Assembly (NCBI RefSeq): GCF_014838825.1
Contig: NZ_JACYMO010000005.1
Coordinates: 1-64,000 of the forward strand
Reading direction: 5' to 3'
Source of the DNA: Erwinia persicina
Lineage (GTDB): Bacteria > Pseudomonadota > Gammaproteobacteria > Enterobacterales > Enterobacteriaceae
DNA: 64,000 bases
Shown: positions 1-6,375 of the stretch, piece after piece
Position numbering within the stretch: the first letter of the stretch is position 1
Layout of the letters: every line of letters begins with the position of its first letter
The notes under the pieces: generated by a model
What the model saw: the letters and a program-made list of their open reading frames with translations, nothing else
Told to the model about the DNA's origin: nothing
Database searches by the model: none
Translations under genes and position numbers: made by a program

Positions 1-196
1 GGCTGACGGGTAATGTCGCCATGGTAATGGTTTGATCAAGGCTTTCGGTATCAATGGCGCAGGCGGAGGCGATAATCCTGCCATTCACGGTAACCTCACC
101 TCTTCCCTGATTGGCAGAGTGCGCCAAAGAGGAACACAGCAACAGATTAACTAACACCGCACTGCGCAATGTCCTTTTGCCATACTGTGAATGCAT
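1..196 (-). CDS. Fimbrial subunit, partial (3' part beyond window edge)
   Basis: This is the N-terminal 65 residues of a secreted chaperone-usher pilin-like protein; the rest lies left of the window. After a signal peptide of about 28 residues, the mature start (SANQGRGEVTVNGRII...) closely resembles the neighbouring pilin, and both share a Cys before the LDQT motif that follows the first strand. Such subunits are exported by Sec, folded by a periplasmic chaperone and assembled at an outer-membrane usher. I chose the ATG at 196 because GGGGA sits about six bases upstream; an in-frame ATG at 211 is possible. It follows the major pilin gene in the same direction, across a hairpin, as expected for a minor or anchor subunit made at a lower level. 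The exact role (anchor, adaptor, second pilin) cannot be told from this fragment. Confidence 0.8.
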   Translation of the reverse strand, partial: MHSQYGKRTLRSAVLVNLLLCSSLAHSANQGRGEVTVNGRIIASACAIDTESLDQTITMATLPVS

Positions 197-227
197 ATCC
201 GTTCCCCACATAACAAGTTAATAAGCA

Positions 228-249
228 GCATGCGGGTTGCCCCGCATGC
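228..249 (-). terminator. Hairpin between the two fimbrial genes, probable attenuator
   Basis: A perfect 9-bp stem (GCATGCGGG / CCCGCATGC) with a 4-nt loop lies between the major pilin stop and the next subunit. On the minus strand it is followed by a mixed T-rich stretch rather than a clean T-run. Partial terminators after the major pilin gene are common in fimbrial operons and lower expression of downstream genes; that role is inferred here. Confidence 0.6.
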
Positions 250-279
250 AATTAACTGTGCGAATTAATCGCCGTGGGC

Positions 280-804
280 TTACTGGTACGCCAGGGTAAA
301 GTCAGCAACAGAGTTGAATTCGCCCGGGGTGATGGCAGCAGAAGCGCCGTCGCCCTGCAGGTGGGCGCTGAAGCGCAGAGTCGCCTGGCCGTCTTCAATT
401 TTTTGTGCCTTGCTGGCTTTGCTCAGCGGCAGCAGTTTACCGTCGACGTCGTTGATGGCGATGCTGGCACCACGTGCAGAGCCTTTCATAGCCAACAGGC
501 CTGGAACGGCTTCAGACTCGGTACCGGTGAAGGTCGTGGTCACATCTTGAGCCGTTTGCACATCACAGCCAACCAGCTTGATCAGGATATCCTGCGGCGT
601 AGACTTGCCGCCGTTTTTCAGCTGTGCAGAAGCGATATCGCCCAGTTTCACGGTTTGATCCAGGCTACCTGGTTCAATAGAGCATGGTGCATCAATGATA
701 GAACCTTTAAAGGTTACGGAGCCGCCCCCTTGGTTAGCCGCGTTAGCCATAGAAATCGTACCCAGAGTCATTACCGCAGCCAGCATGATTTTGTTCAGTT
801 TCAT
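280..804 (-). CDS. Type 1-like fimbrial major subunit
   Basis: This 174-residue secreted pilin belongs to the FimA/MrpA-like chaperone-usher family. Residues 1-22 are a signal peptide ending in ANA. Residues about 24-174 form one pilin domain with two cysteines (PCSI near residue 41 and GCDV near 79), which make the family's disulfide. The C-terminus (FTLAYQ) has the alternating pattern and penultimate Tyr of the beta-strand that docks with the chaperone. Length is typical (170-180). A second subunit lies downstream on the same strand, and a ToxR-like regulator is divergent across a 400-bp AT-rich interval. Chaperone and usher genes, if present, are beyond the left edge. Function as a structural pilin is well supported; the receptor or surface bound is unknown. 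Confidence 0.9.
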   Translation of the reverse strand: MKLNKIMLAAVMTLGTISMANAANQGGGSVTFKGSIIDAPCSIEPGSLDQTVKLGDIASAQLKNGGKSTPQDILIKLVGCDVQTAQDVTTTFTGTESEAVPGLLAMKGSARGASIAINDVDGKLLPLSKASKAQKIEDGQATLRFSAHLQGDGASAAITPGEFNSVADFTLAYQ

Positions 805-1204
805 TAAGTTAATTCCATATAGACAATAAATTCAATTAAAGAAAACTCTCGTATACAGGACAGAGATTTTTCTTACTCTAAATTCGCCTAAACAACGCGT
901 TGACCGCATTCGGCGAGGTGGCAATGATAGTTTCATAGTGTGAAAATCAGCAACATAAACTACATAATTTATGATATACGATATTAAATATCATAAATTA
1001 TAGATTTATTACCTATATGTTCTATTTCTTTTCTGCAATTAGGTGTTGGTGCGGTGTAAGTTTCCTTGCTAAAAGCAATGAATTATCCGCCCTGGGATTT
1101 ATTTTTCATGAAGCTATCGTTTTTTCTTGAAAATGATAATTTTTAACATAGGATAATACTTGCCTGATTCCTGTGATTTACAAATACAGCAAAGAAGACA
1201 GAAG
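805..1204. promoter_or_regulatory. AT-rich divergent promoter region, fimbria / ToxR-like regulator
   Basis: This 400-bp gap is much richer in A and T than its neighbours. It must hold the promoters for the leftward fimbrial operon and the rightward regulator pair. Its clearest element is a perfect inverted repeat at 964-1001 (listed separately). I see no gene here. High AT content suggests H-NS binding and ToxR-type antisilencing, by analogy with related systems. Confidence 0.5.
964..1001. repeat. Perfect 14-bp inverted repeat, candidate operator
   Basis: ATAATTTATGATAT (964-977) and its exact reverse complement (988-1001) flank a 10-bp spacer. The inner bases (GATATTAAATATC) form a second, overlapping palindrome. 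The element lies about 160 bp before the pilin start and about 200 bp before the ToxR-like gene, so it could be the regulator's binding site or a cruciform-forming sequence. There is no T-run and no gene end nearby, so it is not a terminator. Confidence 0.6.
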
Positions 1205-1987
1205 ATGAAATATATTATAAATAATAAGTTTTTATTCGATTTCAATGATCTGGGATTATCCGACAGCAAGCACCCTGAGATAGTCACGAAGCTAAAAAAA
1301 CCAGTGGGTCGGTTGTTGTTAGAGTTTTTACACAACAGTAAAGTTGACGTATCCAGAGAGTATTTGCTGGAAAAAGTCTGGTCGACTAACATGTTTACCG
1401 CATCTAACGCGGGGCTCAATAATTACGTCAGTGATCTTCGTAAGGCCTTTACTTTGGTTGGGTGTGAGGATGATATTATTATCACGCTGCCGAAGTTTGG
1501 GTTTCGGTTTGAGGCGGATGTGGCATCTGTCGGTTTATCAGAAGATCATTCAGATGAAACTAACCTGAGTGACGATGCTGAACCTTCGGAACCTGATGAA
1601 AAAATTCAGCCTAAAAAACCATTTCTGCCTAAGGCAATTAAATTTCTTCTCATTGCTTCAGGCATAATGGTTATCATTATTTTCTTATGGATGATGTTAA
1701 GAAAGGATGAGGTTCATCGTATTGAGAAGATTGGCCATGTAGGCCAGTGTGATATTTACTCGATGAGCAAGCTCTATATTAATGATGAGACGGTATCGTA
1801 CATCAAAAAAACGCTCGATCACGAGGGTTTTGACTGTACCAAGCGTCAGCTCGACGTTTTTTATATAGAGGACAGGATTAACAGAAAAACGGTGCGTGCG
1901 GATCTGGTCTCGGTGTGTGCCAGAAATCCTGACCAGCATTATAATTTTTGTTTTAATGTGAAAAATCAGTGGGGTAGTGTAAAATGA
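1205..1987 (+). CDS. ToxR/MarT-like membrane-bound winged-helix regulator
   Basis: This 260-residue protein has the one-component membrane regulator layout. An N-terminal OmpR-type winged-helix domain (about residues 1-100) holds the VSREYLLEKVW and NYVSDLRKAF helices and the FGFRF wing. A charged linker leads to one transmembrane helix (about 145-166) and then about 95 periplasmic residues with several cysteines. The ATG at 1205 has AGAAG just upstream and matches where the family begins; an in-frame start at 1160 would add 15 unlikely residues. The stop overlaps the next gene (ATGA), so the two are translationally coupled. MarT-FidL in Salmonella SPI-3 and similar pairs beside fimbrial operons have this layout. 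Its target is probably the divergent fimbrial operon. The gene is AT-rich relative to the window, suggesting acquisition by transfer. Confidence 0.8.
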   Translation: MKYIINNKFLFDFNDLGLSDSKHPEIVTKLKKPVGRLLLEFLHNSKVDVSREYLLEKVWSTNMFTASNAGLNNYVSDLRKAFTLVGCEDDIIITLPKFGFRFEADVASVGLSEDHSDETNLSDDAEPSEPDEKIQPKKPFLPKAIKFLLIASGIMVIIIFLWMMLRKDEVHRIEKIGHVGQCDIYSMSKLYINDETVSYIKKTLDHEGFDCTKRQLDVFYIEDRINRKTVRADLVSVCARNPDQHYNFCFNVKNQWGSVK

Positions 1988-2439
1988 TTAAATTCATAAT
2001 CAACACTTTCTTTATTTTATTTATCTCTTTCGGCGCGAGTGCAGATGAGTCGTTCAAGTGCACAACTCAGAATAAATTTCATATAGAGGACGACACTGAG
2101 TCGGTCAATTTTGAAGGAAGAATTACCGTGTTTCTTCAAAATGATAATAAGGGTTTTTTTAGCCTGGCAGGACGCGTCAGTACCAAAGATAACCACTATC
2201 TTTTGGCCCGAAATACCTACTTCATTCTTGCTCCGGAAGAGGTCAATCAGGTTAAAAAGGCAAATATTACCAAAGTCATAAAACATCCTACTGATACGAC
2301 ACCGGAGGACATCTGGATAGATTATATTTTGCCAGAATTACCCGGCATCGACTTTCATATTGAAATTTGGCCCCTCAAGGATAATCTGGTGCTGATCAAA
2401 TCGATCAATACTGGCTATCTTGTTTGTGCCAAGACATGA
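1984..2439 (+). CDS. FidL-like exported partner of the ToxR-like regulator
   Basis: This 151-residue protein starts with a hydrophobic signal peptide or signal anchor (residues 1-20, ending near GASA). The rest is a soluble periplasmic domain with two cysteines (FKCTT near residue 25 and LVCAKT at the C-terminus). Size, topology and position next to a MarT/ToxR-like gene match FidL-like proteins; in other ToxR-type pairs the small partner stabilises or modulates the regulator's periplasmic domain. The 4-bp overlap with the upstream gene implies fixed stoichiometry. The sequence family is poorly conserved, so the assignment rests mostly on context. Confidence 0.65.
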   Translation: MIKFIINTFFILFISFGASADESFKCTTQNKFHIEDDTESVNFEGRITVFLQNDNKGFFSLAGRVSTKDNHYLLARNTYFILAPEEVNQVKKANITKVIKHPTDTTPEDIWIDYILPELPGIDFHIEIWPLKDNLVLIKSINTGYLVCAKT

Positions 2440-2659
2440 TCCTCAAGATTTTTCTCTGATGATTCTTACCTGACGCCTCACAACTTATTTTTACCTGACG
2501 GTTCGATCGTTGAGGAGCTCCCTGACTTCAACGATATCGAACTCTGCCCTGATAACACAGGCACGCTGATTTTCATCCGGTTATCGCGGCCGTATAACAT
2601 CCCTCACCCATGCAGCACTGTTCTGCAATACATGACCTTGCATTCCAGGCATAGGATGA

Positions 2660-2701
2660 TGTGATCCCCACGACAAAATTCAATCCCTAGGTTCATATAA
2701 A
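2660..2701 (+). promoter_or_regulatory. kduD promoter: CRP-like site and -10 element
   Basis: A CRP-like site (TGTGA, six bases, CGACA; 2660-2675) has one perfect and one imperfect half. TATAAA at 2696-2701 is a perfect -10 match. If transcription starts near 2708, the CRP site is centred about 40.5 bp upstream, which is class II activator geometry. The rest of the 402-bp gap (2440-2841) shows no gene. Confidence 0.55.
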
Positions 2702-2719
2702 ATGAAATGCTGTTTCATT
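2701..2719. promoter_or_regulatory. KdgR box upstream of kduD
   Basis: AATGAAATGCTGTTTCATT is a near-perfect dyad that matches the KdgR consensus known from Dickeya and Pectobacterium pectin genes. It overlaps the -10 element and the inferred transcription start, so KdgR binding would block initiation until KDG is present. The kdgR gene itself is not in the window. Confidence 0.85.
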
Positions 2720-2841
2720 TTGTTGAGTTTATCCCATTTTGCCGCTAAGCTGCTTTTATCAGTTTTGGCATCGGGCACGCTCCGCCACCTGTCAGGGTCA
2801 CGGAAAGCGCCTGAATATGTGGGTTAACTCAAGGAAACACC

Positions 2842-3603
2842 ATGATTTTGGATAATTTCTCCCTGGCGGGAAAAGTGGCGGTGGTGACCGGGTGTGATAC
2901 CGGTCTGGGGCAGGGGATGGCGCTGGGTCTGGCGGAAGCGGGCTGCGATATTGTCGGCATTAATATTGTTGAGCCGGTGGAAACCATTGAGCGCATCGCG
3001 GCCACCGGGCGTCGTTTTCTCAGCCTGACCGCTGACCTTAGCGATACCCAAGTCATTCCGGGTCTGCTGGAACGTGCGGTCGCCGAGATGGGCCACCTGG
3101 ATATCCTGGTCAATAACGCCGGGATCATCCGTCGGGAAGACGCCATCGACTTTAGCGAAAAGAACTGGGACGACGTGATGAACCTGAACATCAAGTCGGT
3201 GTTCTTTATGTCACAGGCGGTGGCGAAGCAGTTTATCGCGCAGGGAACGGGCGGGAAAATTATCAATATTGCGTCGATGCTCTCTTATCAGGGCGGCATC
3301 CGCGTTCCCTCGTATACCGCATCGAAAAGTGCGGTGATGGGCGTGACCCGTCTGCTGGCTAATGAATGGGCGCAGCACAAGATCAACGTTAACGCGATAG
3401 CGCCCGGTTATATGGCCACCAACAACACTCAGCAGCTGCGGGCGGATGAAGCGCGCAGCGAAGAGATCCTTGGCCGCATTCCGGCCGGGCGCTGGGGCCT
3501 GCCAGCCGACCTGATGGGGCCGGTGGTGTTTCTCTCTTCCCCGGCATCTGACTATGTTAATGGCTACACCCTTGCCGTCGACGGCGGCTGGCTGGCCCGT
3601 TAA
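2842..3603 (+). CDS. kduD: 2-dehydro-3-deoxy-D-gluconate 5-dehydrogenase
   Basis: KduD is a cytoplasmic short-chain dehydrogenase that interconverts 2,5-diketo-3-deoxygluconate and 2-keto-3-deoxygluconate with NAD(H), the last step before KDG kinase. The 253-residue length equals E. coli KduD and the sequence is very close throughout. Visible motifs are the Rossmann TGCDTGLG (16-23), NNAG (91-94), catalytic Ser145, and Tyr158-x3-Lys162. AAGGAA upstream supports the ATG at 2842. It is followed at 58 bp by an isomerase gene acting on the preceding intermediate. A KdgR box and CRP-like site precede it, so it should be induced by pectin breakdown and subject to catabolite control. Confidence 0.95.
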   Translation: MILDNFSLAGKVAVVTGCDTGLGQGMALGLAEAGCDIVGINIVEPVETIERIAATGRRFLSLTADLSDTQVIPGLLERAVAEMGHLDILVNNAGIIRREDAIDFSEKNWDDVMNLNIKSVFFMSQAVAKQFIAQGTGGKIINIASMLSYQGGIRVPSYTASKSAVMGVTRLLANEWAQHKINVNAIAPGYMATNNTQQLRADEARSEEILGRIPAGRWGLPADLMGPVVFLSSPASDYVNGYTLAVDGGWLAR

Positions 3604-3621
3604 TTTCCCTGTTTACTGACC

Positions 3622-3643
3622 TGCGGCAGGTAAGCCTGCCGCA
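3622..3643 (+). other. Intercistronic hairpin, kduD-isomerase
   Basis: A perfect 9-bp stem (TGCGGCAGG / CCTGCCGCA) with a TAAG loop lies between the two genes. No T-run follows and the next ribosome binding site is close, so it is more likely an mRNA-stabilising or processing element than a terminator. Confidence 0.5.
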
Positions 3644-3661
3644 CACAAGAGGATGACGAAT

Positions 3662-4300
3662 ATGAAAATTGCACTGATGATGGAAAATAGCCAGGCGGCA
3701 AAAAACGCGATTATCCTGAAAGAACTGAACGCGGTCGCCGGGGAGAAAGAGTACCCGGTGTATAACGTCGGCATGTCTGACGAGCAGGATCACCACCTGA
3801 CCTATATCCATCTGGGGATCATGGCCAGCATTCTGCTGAACTCGAAGGCAGTGGATTTTGTGGTCGCTGGCTGCGGCACCGGTCAGGGTGCGCTGATGTC
3901 GCTCAACCTGCACCCGGGTGTGATCTGTGGTTACTGCATTGATCCGGCAGATGCGTTCCTGTTTGCCCAGATCAACAACGGCAATGCGCTGTCACTGCCG
4001 TTCGCCAAAGGCTTTGGCTGGGGTGCCGAGCTGAACGTGCGCTTTATCTTCGAAAAGGCCTTTGCGGGTGAGAAAGGTCAGGGCTACCCGGCGGAGCGTA
4101 AAGAGCCGCAGGTACGCAATGCGGGCATTCTCAATCAGGTGAAGGCGGCGATCGTCAAAGAAAACTACCTGGATACGCTACGCGCCATTGATAAAGAGCT
4201 GGTGAAAACCGCGGTTTCGGGCGAACGCTTCCAGAAATGCTTCTTCGAAAACAGTCAGAACAAAGAGATCGAAAACTTTGTGCGTGAAATCCTCGCGTAA
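3662..4300 (+). CDS. RpiB/LacAB-family isomerase, probable DhuI-type uronate ketol-isomerase
   Basis: This 212-residue cytoplasmic protein belongs to the RpiB/LacA/LacB sugar isomerase family: it has the N-terminal Rossmann-like MKIAL start, the VAGCGTGQGA loop with the family's Cys, and a GFGWGAEL segment. Streptococcal and some proteobacterial members with these extended C-termini (DhuI) isomerise 4-deoxy-L-threo-5-hexosulose uronate to 2,5-diketo-3-deoxygluconate, the step done by unrelated KduI elsewhere. Its place right after kduD and beside kdgF-ogl fits that step exactly. I chose the ATG at 3662 because AAGAGG lies nine bases upstream; the ATG at 3653 abuts that site. The gene ends at a strong terminator. 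The specific substrate is inferred from context and remembered family similarity. Confidence 0.75.
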   Translation: MKIALMMENSQAAKNAIILKELNAVAGEKEYPVYNVGMSDEQDHHLTYIHLGIMASILLNSKAVDFVVAGCGTGQGALMSLNLHPGVICGYCIDPADAFLFAQINNGNALSLPFAKGFGWGAELNVRFIFEKAFAGEKGQGYPAERKEPQVRNAGILNQVKAAIVKENYLDTLRAIDKELVKTAVSGERFQKCFFENSQNKEIENFVREILA

Positions 4301-4320
4301 TTTTTTCCTTTTCGCCCAAT

Positions 4321-4353
4321 AAAAACCGGTGCTCTGCGAGCACCGGTTTTTTT
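4321..4353. terminator. Bidirectional terminator, isomerase / kdgF
   Basis: A perfect 14-bp stem centred on a TGC loop (AAAAACCGGTGCTC / GAGCACCGGTTTTT) runs straight into a T-run on both strands. It serves the convergent kduD-isomerase and ogl-kdgF transcripts. Confidence 0.95.
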
Positions 4354-4365
4354 ATGCCGGATAAA

Positions 4366-4686
4366 TTACAAAAAATCCTGGCGCTGTGGGGTGAACGTAT
4401 CCAGCAGCACACCTTTCTCCAGGCAGACGCAGCCGTGAATGATGTCCGGCTTTTTGTACAGCGTGTCGCCGGCGGTCACCTCGTGGGTTTCGTCACCGAT
4501 GGTAAAGCGAAAGCGGCCGGACAGCACATAGGTCAGCTGTTCGTGGACGTGATGGTGCAGCGGGCCGACGGCTCCGGTCTCAAAGCTGACCTCTACCGCC
4601 ATCATGCTGCCGCCGTGTGCCAGTACGCGACGGCTGACGCCGTCGCCTAAATCCTGCAGGGGTCTGTCCTGTCTGTAAATAAACAC
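4366..4686 (-). CDS. kdgF: KdgF cupin, unsaturated uronate linearisation
   Basis: KdgF is a small cytoplasmic metal-binding cupin that speeds conversion of the 4,5-unsaturated galacturonate released by Ogl to the linear ketone used by the isomerase. The 106-residue length is typical. The cupin motifs are clear: HHHVHEQ (His46, His48, Gln50), the GD turn (64-65) and a downstream IIH (His84) to complete the metal site. It starts three bases after the ogl stop, so the two are co-transcribed and probably translationally coupled. The pair shares the KdgR-controlled promoter upstream of ogl. Confidence 0.9.
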   Translation of the reverse strand: MFIYRQDRPLQDLGDGVSRRVLAHGGSMMAVEVSFETGAVGPLHHHVHEQLTYVLSGRFRFTIGDETHEVTAGDTLYKKPDIIHGCVCLEKGVLLDTFTPQRQDFL

Positions 4687-4689
4687 GGG

Positions 4690-5871
4690 TTAATCCTTCT
4701 GTAATGAGTGGCGAAGCGCGTCCGGGATCTCGGCAAGATAGAGCGCGGGCTGTCCTTCATAATCGGTGGTGAACAGCACGTGACGATCGTCTGGCGAGAA
4801 AGAGGGGTGCGGATGGGTCACCTGCCGGTCACCGTCCAGCACCTGCCAGGAGCTGTTATGTGCAGCCAGCGGCGCGTATTTCCGCGTGCGCGCGTCGAAC
4901 AGGTACAGCCACGGGTCATTCTCAATCGTGTGGCTGGCGGTGTCTTTCACGTCCACCGGGGTTCCGGATCCGTCACCGACCAGCAGCGTGCCGTTATCAT
5001 TGCTCATCAAATGTGAGCAGGCAGGCATGGTCATCAGGCTGACGTCTTCACCTGTCTGTGGGTCAAAGCGGCGGATATGGCGGTCGTGCTGGCCCTTCAG
5101 GTAGGAAACATAAATGAGCGCGGAGCCGTCCGGCACCCAGAACTCGTGGGTGCAACTTTCCCCCGGGGCGTGTTCCTTCACTTTCCGCACGTTGCTGCCG
5201 TCTTCATTCACCAGCCACATTCTGGCGTCCACCAGATCGTGCGGGCCTTCGTGGCAGAACGCCACGGTACTGTCGTCAAACGGCCGGTAGATCGGGTGGC
5301 CCAGCCATTCGTTTTTCTCGTGGATAACGTGTGACTGGCCGCTGTGCAGGTCGATGCGCAGCAGGCGGCAGCGCGGGTTACTGTGGTAGAACGTCTGGAA
5401 AATTTTCCAGTCAGAGAGCGGCGTCCAGTCCCTGCGGTCGATCTCAATCCCCACCAGGCTTGAGCATTCGCTGTTGGCGACCCAGGTACCATAGCCGACC
5501 CAGGCTTCCGGCACCTGATAAACCGTTTTTTCGCTGAAGTCGGCCAGCGTGACGCGCTGCAGCAGGCGTTCATTTTTTACGTAATACAGGTACTGGTCAT
5601 CCGGGGAAAGGAAACCGCCAAAGGTATTATCCCCAGGGCCTTCGGTAAGCTGCACGGCCTGCTGTGTGCCCAGGTCGAGCAGATAATAGTTGCGGTGACC
5701 GTCAAACTCCCCGGCAAACAGCAGCTGGCTGCCGTCGCGCGTAAAGCATTTCTGATAGAAGTAGTTGCGGTGGCACAGCACGTCAGGCGGCGTTAAGCGC
5801 GTGACGCGTGCGCCGGTCTGCGCATCCTGAACGGTGTGGAAGTTGAATGAGATCTGAGAGCCTTTAGCCAT
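4690..5871 (-). CDS. ogl: Oligogalacturonide lyase (PL22)
   Basis: Ogl is a cytoplasmic beta-eliminase that cleaves short saturated and unsaturated galacturonate oligomers to monomers. The 393-residue protein has no signal peptide and the usual family length (about 388). It shows the family's seven-bladed beta-propeller pattern, with repeated SPDD-Y and PDG-L-Y strand motifs. Histidines in conserved segments (LCHRNYFYQK, EWLGHPIY, CTHEFW, THPHPSFSPD) match the Mn-binding and catalytic region known for PL22. It leads an operon with kdgF. A KdgR box and CRP-like site lie 54-109 bp upstream, and a small hairpin (AGGGG-TATTA-CCCCT, 5892-5906) falls in the 5' leader. Confidence 0.94.
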   Translation of the reverse strand: MAKGSQISFNFHTVQDAQTGARVTRLTPPDVLCHRNYFYQKCFTRDGSQLLFAGEFDGHRNYYLLDLGTQQAVQLTEGPGDNTFGGFLSPDDQYLYYVKNERLLQRVTLADFSEKTVYQVPEAWVGYGTWVANSECSSLVGIEIDRRDWTPLSDWKIFQTFYHSNPRCRLLRIDLHSGQSHVIHEKNEWLGHPIYRPFDDSTVAFCHEGPHDLVDARMWLVNEDGSNVRKVKEHAPGESCTHEFWVPDGSALIYVSYLKGQHDRHIRRFDPQTGEDVSLMTMPACSHLMSNDNGTLLVGDGSGTPVDVKDTASHTIENDPWLYLFDARTRKYAPLAAHNSSWQVLDGDRQVTHPHPSFSPDDRHVLFTTDYEGQPALYLAEIPDALRHSLQKD

Positions 5872-5924
5872 GATTCACTCCATCGGTAGCAAGGGGTATT
5901 ACCCCTGAAGGATAAATTTATTAA

Positions 5925-5943
5925 AATGAAATGCTGTTTCATA
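5925..5943. promoter_or_regulatory. KdgR box upstream of ogl
   Basis: AATGAAATGCTGTTTCATA differs by one base from the box upstream of kduD. Read leftward, its right edge supplies a TATGAA -10 candidate (5943 to 5938), so repressor and polymerase would compete for the same bases. Confidence 0.82.
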
Positions 5944-5964
5944 AATATGAAAACAGATTATCAC

Positions 5965-5980
5965 TGTGATGAGTGAAACA
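5965..5980 (-). promoter_or_regulatory. CRP-like site, ogl-kdgF promoter
   Basis: TGTGA, six bases, AAACA has one perfect half-site. With the -10 candidate at 5938-5943 and a start near 5931, its centre is 41.5 bp upstream, the same geometry as at togT. The second half is poor, so confidence is moderate. Confidence 0.45.
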
Positions 5981-6268
5981 GCGGGTGTGGCTGACAGAAA
6001 TGCTATGCGGATCACAAAACAACGCCTTATTCTTCAGGAACGCAGGATTAACTGCCCGATAGAAAGTGTTTTTTGTCCTTTGTGCCTGTTGCTTACACTG
6101 CACGGCTTGTTGCTTTTAAGTGTCTGTATTGTGGCAAAAAATAGTACGGTATTTGCCGTTTTTATCAGGCGATAAGGAATAAAGAGGGGGGTAAAAAGGA
6201 CCCTTTACTATTAAGAATGCTACACGTATCGCAAATCTGTCTGAGAAATCACCGGCTGCTGTTTTAAC

Positions 6269-6311
6269 TGTGAGTTAATTCACATCTATTCCGCCGGGAG
6301 ATCTATATAAA
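6269..6311 (+). promoter_or_regulatory. togT promoter: perfect CRP site and -10 element
   Basis: TGTGAGTTAATTCACA (6269-6284) matches the CRP consensus in all ten core bases. TATAAA (6306-6311) is a perfect -10. With a start near 6318, the CRP site is centred at -41.5, a textbook class II promoter without need for a -35 box. Confidence 0.8.
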
Positions 6312-6327
6312 ACACCGTATCTATAAA

Positions 6328-6346
6328 AATAAAACAACGGTTCATT
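6328..6346. promoter_or_regulatory. KdgR box upstream of togT
   Basis: AATAAAACAACGGTTCATT fits the degenerate KdgR consensus at all but one position. It lies about 10-28 bases after the inferred transcription start, a roadblock position 29 bp before the togT ATG. Confidence 0.72.
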
Positions 6347-6375
6347 TTTATAAAATCTCTCTGGGCGGGGCTCAC

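Noticed and set aside
805..1204. Phase-variation switch (fimS-like invertible element)
   Set aside because: The only inverted repeat has arms 10 bp apart, not flanking a promoter, and no fimB/fimE-type recombinase gene is present in the window.
1114..1419. 101-codon open frame on the - strand
   Set aside because: It is antisense to the winged-helix domain of the ToxR-like regulator, and its Lys/Ile-rich tail comes from AT-rich promoter sequence.
5966..6175. 69-codon open frame between ogl and togT
   Set aside because: It overlaps the CRP-like site of ogl, lacks a ribosome binding site and has no recognisable content.
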